This document shows positions 1 through 5,632 of a stretch of 9,661 nt of DNA, one piece after another. The number at the start of each line of letters is the position of its first letter. The first letter of the stretch is position 1. Position numbers and translations under genes: made by a program. A model generated the notes under the pieces. It had not been told where the DNA came from and searched no databases. It saw only the letters and a program-made list of their open reading frames with translations. Source of the DNA: Acinetobacter sp. (lineage in GTDB: Bacteria > Pseudomonadota > Gammaproteobacteria > Pseudomonadales > Moraxellaceae); contig JASLIY010000060.1 in the NCBI GenBank assembly GCA_030152675.1, forward strand, positions 1 to 9,661. The letters are read 5' to 3'.

Positions 1-66
1 AACAGCAAAGGCTTGTTTTTTTTCTTGTGAATCAAGCCGGACTTGATAGACTTCTGTTTTTCTCAT
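1..66 (-). CDS. RelB/DinJ-family antitoxin, N-terminal fragment (runs off left edge)
   Basis: The minus strand opens with ATG at 66-64 and stays open for 22 codons to base 1. The peptide begins MRKTEVYQVRLDSQEKKQAF. It matches the start of RelB/DinJ ribbon-helix-helix antitoxins: a short beta strand with the R-[IL]-D core (R10, L11, D12 here) followed by K-x-Q-A (K17, Q18, A19), as in E. coli DinJ. Such proteins neutralise a RelE/YafQ-type mRNA-cleaving toxin and repress their own operon. The toxin would lie beyond the left edge and is not seen. An in-frame ATG at 84-82 would add six residues (MLFGLF), but an in-frame TAA further upstream excludes a longer form. ATG 66 fits the family's N-terminus better and leaves room for a leader. 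The Shine-Dalgarno is poor. With only 22 residues, family assignment rests on one short motif. Confidence 0.55.
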   Translation of the reverse strand, partial: MRKTEVYQVRLDSQEKKQAFAV

Positions 67-99
67 AAAAAGACCAAACAACATAAAGTTGGAATACAC

Positions 100-127
100 A
101 TTTTAAACAAAGCCCATGTAATTTCAA
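100..127 (-). promoter_or_regulatory. Candidate sigma-70 promoter of the edge antitoxin gene
   Basis: On the minus strand, TTGAAA (127-122, 5/6 to the -35 consensus) is followed after 16 bases by TAAAAT (105-100, 5/6 to the -10 consensus). Transcription would start near base 93, about 27 bases before ATG 66. A short dyad, CAAC-5-GTTG at 79-91, lies between this promoter and the ATG and could be an autorepressor site, but it is too short to be convincing. The position supports a separate transcription unit rather than read-through from the upstream pseudouridine synthase. Confidence 0.4.
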
Positions 128-171
128 CGTCTATTAAAGCAAAAAAAGCCTGACTTGTCATTACAACGAAA

Positions 172-1104
172 TTATAAACAGAGTTCAGCATTCGAATGAA
201 ACTGCATGTGCGCGCCACTCAAGGGATCTTGAAACTCAATTGACTTGGCCAAGAGCTGTAAAGGCTGCGAAAAATCATCATCGGTTTTATGTTGAATCAC
301 TGGATAAAGCGGATCATGCCGTATAGGAATCTGACAATGTGCCAGATGCACCCGCAGTTGGTGTTGCTTGCCAGTCTGTGGTTTTAAAAGATATTTTGCC
401 CATTGCTGAGTTGAGTCATGTTCAAGCAGGCAAATTTCAGTGACTGAGTTGGGCTCACCATCGACCACACACATGGTGTAAAAGGGATCGGACTTTTGCA
501 TACGCAATGCGATCTGCTGTGGCACTTCAAACCGTGCTTGATAGCGGGCAATGGCATGGTAATGTTTGCGGACTTGCGCTTGAGCAAACATCTGCTGATA
601 GGCACCACGGCTGGCGATCCGTTTTGAGATCAAGACCACGCCAGCTGTTTCACGGTCAAGGCGATGGATCGGGGTGAGATGTGGATTGTTATAGGTTTTC
701 TTTAAGCGTACCAGCAAGGTTTCCTGTACATAACGCCCGGTTGGACTCATGGTTAAAAAATGCGGTTTATCTACCACCAAGAGATCGTCATTTTCAAATA
801 AAATCTGTTCTTGAAAGGGCACATGGATTTCATGTGCTAAAAAACGATAGTAATAAACATGCTGCCCTGCGACATAGGGACTGTCGAGACTCAACACGAC
901 ACCGCTTTGATCAAAGACCAATTGCTGCGCAAAACGTTGTTGCCATTCTGCGGGGGCAATATGCGCGAACTGTTGACAGAGATAGGCATAGATACTGGCC
1001 ACCGGCTGATCGAGTAGCGGGAGGAAGACTTGACTGGCCGTGACCCCATCACGCATGGGGGCGAGAAAATCAGCAGTGGCTTTTCGATGTAATATCTGTG
1101 ACAT
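172..1104 (-). CDS. RluA-family pseudouridine synthase (rRNA/tRNA target unknown)
   Basis: This encodes an RNA pseudouridine synthase of the RluA superfamily, converting uridine to pseudouridine in a structured RNA; I cannot name the target. With the ATG at 1104 it has 310 residues. Residues 1-100 form an N-terminal extension with an S4-like look (PMRDGV near 16-21, a PYVAGQHVYYYR stretch at 76-87). The catalytic domain starts with a DDLLVVDKPHFL strand (106-117). The signature HRLDRETAG carries the catalytic Asp150, and KPQTGKQHQLRVH (241-253) is the conserved C-terminal motif. It is longer than RluA (about 219 residues). The frame is open up to ATG 1203, but the extra 33 residues are Cys/Phe/Ser-rich and unlike the family. 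Neither ATG 1104 nor ATG 1116 has a good Shine-Dalgarno, so the start is the weakest point. It is transcribed divergently from tsaE. Confidence 0.87.
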   Translation of the reverse strand: MSQILHRKATADFLAPMRDGVTASQVFLPLLDQPVASIYAYLCQQFAHIAPAEWQQRFAQQLVFDQSGVVLSLDSPYVAGQHVYYYRFLAHEIHVPFQEQILFENDDLLVVDKPHFLTMSPTGRYVQETLLVRLKKTYNNPHLTPIHRLDRETAGVVLISKRIASRGAYQQMFAQAQVRKHYHAIARYQARFEVPQQIALRMQKSDPFYTMCVVDGEPNSVTEICLLEHDSTQQWAKYLLKPQTGKQHQLRVHLAHCQIPIRHDPLYPVIQHKTDDDFSQPLQLLAKSIEFQDPLSGAHMQFHSNAELCL

Positions 1105-1154
1105 AGATGAAATCATGTATTGAAAAACAGCATAAGAACAAGGGGAGAATGGGC

Positions 1155-1178
1155 TAAATTTGCAATTGCACAAATTTA
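1155..1178. repeat. 24-bp inverted repeat in the divergent intergenic region
   Basis: TAAATTTG (1155-1162) and CAAATTTA (1171-1178) are perfect inverted copies around an 8-base centre. The centre overlaps a perfect 10-bp palindrome, TGCAATTGCA (1161-1170 read with its flank). The element sits between the divergent pseudouridine synthase and tsaE genes, where a regulator operator would be placed. No U-tract follows, so it is not a terminator. A protein-binding role is inferred only from symmetry and position; AT-rich dyads of this length also occur by chance. Confidence 0.3.
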
Positions 1179-1185
1179 ATTCAGT

Positions 1186-1211
1186 AGCGAATGCTTTTCG
1201 CATCCTTCGCT
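1186..1211. repeat. Imperfect hairpin-forming inverted repeat
   Basis: AGCGAATGC (1186-1194) can pair with GCA (1200-1202) and TTCGCT (1206-1211), giving a 9-bp stem with a 3-base bulge and a 5-base loop. It lies upstream of the tsaE promoter candidate, so it would be DNA-level only for tsaE. It would be in the 5' leader of the pseudouridine synthase mRNA if that transcript starts near 1240. No function can be assigned. Confidence 0.25.
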
Positions 1212-1240
1212 GGTGCGACGTAGGTTTTAAAGCTCGGCAA

Positions 1241-1249
1241 TGCTATCAT
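1241..1249 (+). promoter_or_regulatory. Extended -10 promoter candidate for tsaE
   Basis: TGCTATCAT has the extended -10 TGn followed by TATCAT (5/6 to TATAAT). There is no good -35 at 16-18 bases upstream, which the extended -10 could compensate for. Transcription would start near 1256, giving a leader of about 25 bases before ATG 1281. On the opposite strand the same bases read TATGAT (1250-1245), so a divergent -10 for the pseudouridine synthase could overlap it, but its -35 is weak. Confidence 0.35.
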
Positions 1250-1280
1250 ATCGTCTGATTTAAATCATGTTGTGGGCGAT

Positions 1281-1751
1281 ATGCAGTACTCCTTTCAATA
1301 CATACTCAATAACGAAAACGACACACTGGCTATAGCCAAGATCTTGGCTGAACAGTTGCCCCAAGGTGTGGTGTATTTGGTGGGTGATTTGGGGGCAGGG
1401 AAAACCACCTTAACCCGCTATTGGCTCCAGAGCTTGGGTCATCAGGGAGCGGTCAAAAGCCCGACCTATACCTTGGTTGAGCCTTATCAGATCGGCTCAC
1501 ACAGCGTCTTTCACTTTGATTTGTATCGTTTAAACGATCCTTATGAGCTTGAACTGATGGGGATTCGTGATTATCTCGATGTTGAAAATGCGCTATTTCT
1601 CTTTGAGTGGCCTTCTAAGGGTGAAGATGAAATCCCAGCAGCCGATGTGGTGATTCAGATTAGGCGTAGCGAAGATGATACCTACCGTGAAATGCAGTTG
1701 AATTTTCATTCTGAGGCCTTATTCAAAGCACTAAGCACTTTAAGTTTATGA
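1281..1751 (+). CDS. tsaE: tRNA threonylcarbamoyladenosine (t6A) biosynthesis ATPase TsaE
   Basis: TsaE is the small P-loop ATPase that works with TsaB and TsaD to form t6A at position 37 of ANN-decoding tRNAs in the cytoplasm. The 156-residue product is the usual family length. The Walker A loop GDLGAGKT spans residues 35-42, followed by SPTYTLVEPY (60-69), the HFDLYR motif with Asp80, and LFEWP (107-111) with Glu109; all are family hallmarks. I chose ATG 1281, giving MQYSFQY; an in-frame GTG at 1272 would add only three residues and GGG at 1274-1276 could serve as a weak ribosome binding site. The gene is divergent from the pseudouridine synthase. In E. coli tsaE is followed by amiB and mutL; here mutL follows after a 189-base gap with no amidase. 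Confidence 0.96.
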   Translation: MQYSFQYILNNENDTLAIAKILAEQLPQGVVYLVGDLGAGKTTLTRYWLQSLGHQGAVKSPTYTLVEPYQIGSHSVFHFDLYRLNDPYELELMGIRDYLDVENALFLFEWPSKGEDEIPAADVVIQIRRSEDDTYREMQLNFHSEALFKALSTLSL

Positions 1752-1766
1752 ACAATTTCATTCAAA

Positions 1767-1816
1767 GCTTAGGGCCTATTGAGATTTCATAAATAAATGA
1801 TCAATAGGCCCTAAGC
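1767..1816. repeat. Perfect 16-bp inverted repeat between tsaE and mutL
   Basis: GCTTAGGGCCTATTGA (1767-1782) and TCAATAGGCCCTAAGC (1801-1816) are exact inverted copies around an 18-base AT-rich spacer. The element begins 16 bases after the tsaE stop. The stem would be stable in RNA, but neither strand has the T-run of a standard intrinsic terminator right after it. The inner part, GGGCCTATTGA to TCAATAGGCCC, is flanked by TA on both sides. That recalls the terminal inverted repeats and TA target duplication of some IS5-related elements, so a miniature or decayed mobile element is one reading. A bidirectional transcript-end hairpin or an mRNA 3'-end stabiliser for tsaE is another. Confidence 0.85.
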
Positions 1817-1849
1817 AGTTTGAGCGCTATGATGTGCTGATTTAGAATA

Positions 1850-1878
1850 TTGACATTTGAAAATTGAATACTGATTAA
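1850..1878 (+). promoter_or_regulatory. Weak candidate promoter for mutL
   Basis: TTGACA at 1850-1855 is a perfect -35 hexamer. At 17 bases it faces GATTAA (1873-1878), only 3/6 to the -10 consensus. It lies after the palindrome and about 60 bases before the mutL start, so it would let mutL-miaA be expressed independently of tsaE. The rest of the tsaE-mutL gap shows no small gene. Confidence 0.25.
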
Positions 1879-1927
1879 AAAGAAGATCCATGAAATATGC
1901 ACACCCTTAAAAGAGTGTCTATACAGT

Positions 1928-1932
1928 GAAGG
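1928..1932 (+). promoter_or_regulatory. Ribosome binding site that fixes the mutL start
   Basis: GAAGG at 1928-1932 lies 8 bases before ATG 1941, an ideal Shine-Dalgarno spacing. An in-frame GTG at 1926 overlaps this site and has no ribosome binding site of its own, so ATG 1941 is preferred. Confidence 0.7.
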
Positions 1933-1940
1933 TTGATGGT

Positions 1941-3941
1941 ATGCACGAGCACACATTAAGTTTGCGACGAATTCGAAGTTTAGATCCAGCATTGGCCAAC
2001 CAAATTGCGGCGGGTGAGGTGATTGAGCGTCCGTCTTCAGTGGTCAAAGAACTGCTTGAAAACTCGATTGATGCGGGTGCCAGTGCCTTAACTATTCGTA
2101 TCGCACAAGGGGGCAGTACCTTGATCGAAATCATCGACAATGGTCGTGGCATTCATGCGGATGACTTGGCCTTGGCGGTGACACGACATGCGACCAGTAA
2201 GATTCAGTCCGCAGAGGATCTGCAGGCGATTGTGAGTTTAGGCTTCCGAGGCGAGGCATTGGCCTCGATTGCAGCTGTCTCACGCCTGAGTCTGAGCAGT
2301 AGCCAAGATGATTCTGGCGTCGGTTATCAGGTTGAGGTCAATGGGACGGCGATGGATCATCAACAGATCCAAGCCATTGCCATGCAACAAGGAACGCATA
2401 TTCGGGTACAGGATTTATTTTTTAATGTGCCGGCACGACGTAAGTTTTTAAAAAAACCAGGCACTGAATTTGGTCATATCGAAGAAATTGTACGTCGTAT
2501 GGCATTGACGCACTTCGATGTGAGCTTTGTCCTTGAACATAATGATCAAAATAAACTGAACTTGCCGATTGCAGACAGTGGTGAACTGCGTTTTCAACGT
2601 GTACAGAAACTCTTGGGACGTCAGTTCACCGAAAATGCTTATTGGATCGATGCGGACAGTATCAACCTACGTCTGTCGGGTTGGCTTGGACATCCTTCTG
2701 ATGCACGCGCTCAAGCTGATCTACAGTATGTCTATGTCAACGGCCGTGTGGTCAAAGACAAGACCATCTCGCATGCACTGCGTATGGCCTATGAGGGGAT
2801 TTTACATGGGCATCAATATGCGGGGTATCTGCTGTTTTTAGAAGTGGACCCGGAATATATCGACGTCAACGTGCATCCCACCAAACATGAGATACGTTTT
2901 CTCAACCAACGTGAAGTACATGAGTTTGTGCGGCATTTTGCCAAGCAAACCTTGTCGCAGTTTCAAACCGCCCATGTTGATTTGGCACAGGCGATGAAGC
3001 CAGAGCAAGTCTCTGATCCAGCCTCGGCGCAGCAGACGGTGCAGCCCATCGCTCCACAACCACGCTATCAAAATCAATTTGCATTACATCGTGACCATGC
3101 GGGTGATGCTGAGCAACACAGCGCGATGGATTCTTCGCAACCTGCGGCAGAGGTGCTGCAGTTTGATTCAGCACAGCCCCAGTCTGTGCGCTATGAGGCA
3201 CAAGCTGCTTATTGTCCATCACAACAGTCGACCCAAGCGCTAAAAGATTATTTATCCCCGCTGCGGGAGTCTGAAACAACGGCAGCAGCACCTGAGAAAC
3301 GTCGTTGGTCCATCAACCAAGATGCAGCTGCTGCTGCGACATCTGCCGTGGATGAATTTCCACTGGGGATCGCGATTGCGCAGTTACATGGTATTTATAT
3401 CTTGGCGCAAAATACCGAGGGCCTGATCATGGTTGATATGCATGCCGCACATGAGCGAATTGTATTGCAACAGATGAAGGCGGCTTGGGATAAACCTGAG
3501 TTTTGGACTTCACAGCAGTTGTTGATTCCCAAAGTGGTCTCGATTACACGTTTACAAGCCACACGGATTGAAGAGTTGAAACCGCAACTTGAACGTCTTG
3601 GTTTGGATATCGATCAATATGGGGATGAACAGGTGATCGTGCGTGGTGTGCCAGCGATTTTGCAAAAAGCAGATTTCTCAGCCTTGGTGGCAGAGTTGCT
3701 GCAAGATTTAGATCCAACCCATCAAGCACATGCCCTACAACAGCGCCGTGATCAGATTTTGGCAGGGATGGCCTGTCATGCGGCAGTACGTGCACATCGT
3801 ATGCTGAGTCTGTCTGAAATGAATGCCTTGCTTAGACAGATGGAACAGACCGAATTTGCCAGCCAGTGCAACCATGGCCGTCCGACGTGGCGTGCCTTTC
3901 CATTGACACAGTTAGATAAATTATTTGCACGAGGAGAGTAG
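1941..3941 (+). CDS. mutL: DNA mismatch repair protein MutL
   Basis: MutL couples mismatch recognition by MutS to strand incision and excision. The product has 666 residues. The N-terminal GHKL ATPase is complete: IAAGEVIERP (22-31), catalytic Glu37 in KELLENS with Asn41, DNGRGI (66-71), RHATSK (82-87) and GFRGEAL (101-107). A Gln/Ala-rich linker runs from about 345 to 470. The C-terminal dimerisation domain has DMHAAHERIVLQ (499-510), matching the metal-binding endonuclease motif DQHA(X)2E(X)4E except for Met500 and Gln510. It also has a beta-clamp-binding-like QQLLIP (525-530), ACH (611-613) and CNHGRP (643-648), ending in FARGE. This is the architecture of MutL from bacteria lacking MutH, with one changed ligand (see findings). 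The ribosome binding site of miaA lies inside the last codons, and miaA starts 6 bases after the stop. Confidence 0.97.
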   Translation: MHEHTLSLRRIRSLDPALANQIAAGEVIERPSSVVKELLENSIDAGASALTIRIAQGGSTLIEIIDNGRGIHADDLALAVTRHATSKIQSAEDLQAIVSLGFRGEALASIAAVSRLSLSSSQDDSGVGYQVEVNGTAMDHQQIQAIAMQQGTHIRVQDLFFNVPARRKFLKKPGTEFGHIEEIVRRMALTHFDVSFVLEHNDQNKLNLPIADSGELRFQRVQKLLGRQFTENAYWIDADSINLRLSGWLGHPSDARAQADLQYVYVNGRVVKDKTISHALRMAYEGILHGHQYAGYLLFLEVDPEYIDVNVHPTKHEIRFLNQREVHEFVRHFAKQTLSQFQTAHVDLAQAMKPEQVSDPASAQQTVQPIAPQPRYQNQFALHRDHAGDAEQHSAMDSSQPAAEVLQFDSAQPQSVRYEAQAAYCPSQQSTQALKDYLSPLRESETTAAAPEKRRWSINQDAAAAATSAVDEFPLGIAIAQLHGIYILAQNTEGLIMVDMHAAHERIVLQQMKAAWDKPEFWTSQQLLIPKVVSITRLQATRIEELKPQLERLGLDIDQYGDEQVIVRGVPAILQKADFSALVAELLQDLDPTHQAHALQQRRDQILAGMACHAAVRAHRMLSLSEMNALLRQMEQTEFASQCNHGRPTWRAFPLTQLDKLFARGE

Positions 3942-3947
3942 GCAATC

Positions 3948-4892
3948 ATGTCAAACAATTTGCCCGTCATTAACTTAATGGGCCCCACAGCAAGTGGAAA
4001 AACCGCACTGGCATGTGAGCTGTATGCACGTGGAAATTTTGAACTGATCTCTGTGGATTCTGCCTTGGTCTATCAAGACATGGACATTGGTACGGCCAAG
4101 CCATCTCAGCAGGAACAGCAGCAATATCCACATCATTTGATTGATATCATTACACCTTTGCAAAGTTACTCTGCAGCGGAATTTGTCGAAGATGCATGTG
4201 ACTTAATTGACCAAATTCATGCTCGGGGCAAAACACCGATTTTGGTCGGAGGCACCATGCTGTATTTCAAGGCATTGCTCGAAGGATTGTCCTCAAACCT
4301 ACCCAGTGCAGATGCACAGGTACGTGCTGAGATCGAAGCTTTGGCCGCAGAGCAGGGGTGGGAGCAGGTTCATGCTGAGTTACAAAAAGTAGACCCAGCA
4401 GCTGCAATTAAATTTAAGGTTTCAGACAAGCAAAGGATTATCCGCGCTTTAGAAGTTTACCGTTTGACAGGAGAGCCGATTACAAAACTACATGAAAAGC
4501 AACCAAGAAGTACAAACTATCGTTACACATTTCATAATTATGCATTACAGCCTGACCGTGTAGAATTGCATCAAAGAATCGAACAGCGGTTAAAAAAAAT
4601 GTGGGAAATCGGATTTTTAAATGAGGTTGAATATCTTATGAAAAAATACGATTTAGATGAGAATCTGCCTGCTGCGCGATCAGTTGGCTATCGTCAAGCC
4701 ATAGATTTTTTGAAAAACAGTGACAGAAGCCATAAAAACAGGTGTGTAATGGAGGATAAGTCGTTGTACGCGACACGACAATTGGCCAAACGTCAATACA
4801 CTTGGTTACGGTCGTTGCATGAACTGCACCAATTTAAAACTTTTTCTTCAATAAAGCAGGCTCAAGAAGACTTGCGAAACTCATACGGATAA
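3948..4892 (+). CDS. miaA: tRNA dimethylallyltransferase MiaA
   Basis: MiaA transfers the dimethylallyl group of DMAPP to N6 of A37 in tRNAs reading UNN codons, giving i6A, which MiaB can then thiolate. The 314-residue length is typical. The P-loop GPTASGKT is at 12-19, followed by [18 protein letters not shown] (35-52) with the catalytic Asp37, PHHLID (61-66), [12 protein letters not shown] (100-111), [16 protein letters not shown] (162-177) and [10 protein letters not shown] (241-250). [13 protein letters not shown] (276-288) is the usual C-terminal motif. AGGAG at 3932-3936, inside mutL, is the ribosome binding site, and the gene is almost certainly co-transcribed with mutL. In E. coli, hfq is partly expressed from promoters within miaA; the order is conserved here. 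By eye the second half, from about 4390, is more AT-rich than mutL. Confidence 0.97.
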   Translation: MSNNLPVINLMGPTASGKTALACELYARGNFELISVDSALVYQDMDIGTAKPSQQEQQQYPHHLIDIITPLQSYSAAEFVEDACDLIDQIHARGKTPILVGGTMLYFKALLEGLSSNLPSADAQVRAEIEALAAEQGWEQVHAELQKVDPAAAIKFKVSDKQRIIRALEVYRLTGEPITKLHEKQPRSTNYRYTFHNYALQPDRVELHQRIEQRLKKMWEIGFLNEVEYLMKKYDLDENLPAARSVGYRQAIDFLKNSDRSHKNRCVMEDKSLYATRQLAKRQYTWLRSLHELHQFKTFSSIKQAQEDLRNSYG

Positions 4893-4907
4893 AGCAAAAT
4901 TTACCCA

Positions 4908-4961
4908 CTATCTTATTTATAAGTTTTTATAAATTTTAATTGAAAAATAAAGATAGTTTTT
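4908..4961 (+). promoter_or_regulatory. AU-rich hairpin with T-run between miaA and hfq (possible attenuator)
   Basis: CTATCTT (4908-4914) pairs perfectly with AAGATAG (4950-4956), which is followed by TTTTT (4957-4961). Inside it, TTTATAA (4916-4922) can pair with TTATAAA (4927-4933) around a 4-base loop. All stems are A/T-rich and so weak. The layout is that of a leaky terminator or a leader structure that would lower read-through from mutL-miaA into hfq. No convincing -35/-10 pair for hfq is visible in this gap, although several isolated -10-like boxes occur (TATAAA 4928-4933, TTTAAT 4935-4940). Confidence 0.3.
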
Positions 4962-4968
4962 GCGCTGA

Positions 4969-4989
4969 TTTTTTTTAATTTTTTTGGAG
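4969..4989 (+). promoter_or_regulatory. U-tracts abutting the hfq ribosome binding site
   Basis: Eight T (4969-4976), AA, seven T (4979-4985) and then GGAG (4986-4989) stand 6 bases before ATG 4996. GGAG is the Shine-Dalgarno and fixes the hfq start; an in-frame TTG at 4984 overlaps it and is rejected. U-rich single strands are ligands of the proximal face of Hfq, and E. coli Hfq binds its own leader, so autoregulation at this site is a plausible inference. Confidence 0.45.
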
Positions 4990-4995
4990 TATAAA

Positions 4996-5520
4996 ATGTC
5001 TAAAGGTCAAACTTTACAAGATCCGTTCTTAAATTCTCTCCGTAAAGAACGCATTCCAGTTTCTATTTTTCTTGTAAACGGTATTAAGTTACAAGGTCAT
5101 ATTGAGTCATTTGATCAATATGTAGTGTTGTTGAAAAACACAGTAAGCCAAATGGTTTACAAGCACGCGATTTCTACAGTTGTTCCTGCACGTAACCCAC
5201 GTCCAGTTGGCGCGCCTGCAGGTGGCTCACAAGCAGCTGGCGGCTTTGGCGGTCAAGGTGGCTTCGGTGGTCAAGGTGGCGGCTTCGGCGGTCAAGGCTT
5301 CGGTGGTCAAGGTGGCTTCGGTGGTCAAGGCGGCGGCTTCGGTGGTCAAGGTGGCTTCGGTGGTCAAGGCGGCGGCTTCGGTGGTCAAGGTGGCTTTGGT
5401 GGTCAAGGCGGCGGCTTTGGTGGTCAAGGTGGTTTCGGTGGTCAAGGTGGCCAACAGCCAAGTAACTTTGAAGCTGAACCAAAATTTGAAGACAACCAAG
5501 ATGATGAAAACAACCGTTAA
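4996..5520 (+). CDS. hfq: RNA chaperone Hfq with long glycine-rich C-terminus
   Basis: Hfq is the hexameric Sm-like ring that stabilises small RNAs and anneals them to mRNAs. Residues 1-66 align without gaps to E. coli Hfq: Q8, D9, F39, Q41, and YKHAIST (55-61) with K56 and H57 of the proximal uridine-binding face. The rim patch reads R16-K17-R19 (E. coli R16-R17-R19), and the distal-face Tyr25 is Phe here. After residue 80 comes a Gly/Phe/Gln repeat tail to about 152, then [20 protein letters not shown], an acidic end that may act as a mimic of nucleic acid on the rim. The product has 174 residues, against 102 in E. coli; this long form is known from Acinetobacter. GGAG 6 bases before ATG 4996 fixes the start. 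Unlike E. coli, no hflX follows; the gene ends in its own terminator. Confidence 0.98.
   Translation: MSKGQTLQDPFLNSLRKERIPVSIFLVNGIKLQGHIESFDQYVVLLKNTVSQMVYKHAISTVVPARNPRPVGAPAGGSQAAGGFGGQGGFGGQGGGFGGQGFGGQGGFGGQGGGFGGQGGFGGQGGGFGGQGGFGGQGGGFGGQGGFGGQGGQQPSNFEAEPKFEDNQDDENNR
5242..5451 (+). repeat. Coding tandem repeat, 39-bp unit, in hfq
   Basis: Three back-to-back 39-base units (5302-5340, 5341-5379, 5380-5418) each encode [13 protein letters not shown], and a fourth (5419-5451) matches for 11 residues. A shorter, irregular part (5242-5301) includes a truncated GGQGF unit. The first two full units look identical at base level, and later units differ mainly by silent T/C changes in Phe and Gly codons, the mark of recent slippage or unequal recombination. 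Every unit is a multiple of three, so length changes keep the frame. Confidence 0.93.
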
Positions 5521-5556
5521 TTGAAACGTGTTTTTTTAAATCTGTGTTGAAAAATT

Positions 5557-5580
5557 GGCGCCGCATCGGCGCCTTTTTTT
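5557..5580 (+). terminator. Intrinsic terminator of hfq
   Basis: GGCGCCG (5557-5563), loop CAT, CGGCGCC (5567-5573), then seven T (5574-5580). This is a perfect, GC-only 7-bp stem with a U-tract 37 bases after the hfq stop, a textbook Rho-independent terminator. The preceding A/T bases could extend the stem and give weak activity on the other strand. Confidence 0.93.
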
Positions 5581-5632
5581 GTGCTGTTGTTTTTATTGTC
5601 ATCTCGCAAAGGTGATTCGATGTAATGTAGAT

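Noticed and set aside
141..171. Intrinsic terminator after the pseudouridine synthase (T-run at 147-141 on minus)
   Set aside because: Only a 4-bp TGAC/GTCA stem with a 2-base loop precedes the T-run, too weak to call.
1105..1203. Longer pseudouridine synthase starting at ATG 1203
   Set aside because: The additional 33 residues are unlike the family, rich in Cys/Phe/Ser, and fall over the divergent regulatory region; AAGG touches the ATG with no spacing.
1926..1940. GTG start for mutL at 1926
   Set aside because: GAAGG at 1928-1932 is ideally placed for ATG 1941, and the GTG overlaps that site.
1801..1992. Minus-strand 63-codon frame across the tsaE-mutL gap
   Set aside because: It has no Shine-Dalgarno, begins inside mutL and ends in the palindrome arm; its peptide resembles no family I recognise.
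2902..3291. Minus-strand 129-codon frame inside mutL
   Set aside because: It is a shadow of the Gln/Ala-rich MutL linker, whose GC-rich codons keep the opposite strand open.
5302..5451. Regular 39-base spaced repeats that could suggest a CRISPR array
   Set aside because: Units are directly adjacent with no unique spacers, and they lie in frame inside hfq.
5174..5602. Long open frames on both strands across the hfq repeat tail
   Set aside because: They are low-complexity mirror images of the Gly/Phe/Gln repeat (His/Leu/Asp or Thr/Ala repeats), lack ribosome binding sites and run opposite to or out of frame with hfq.
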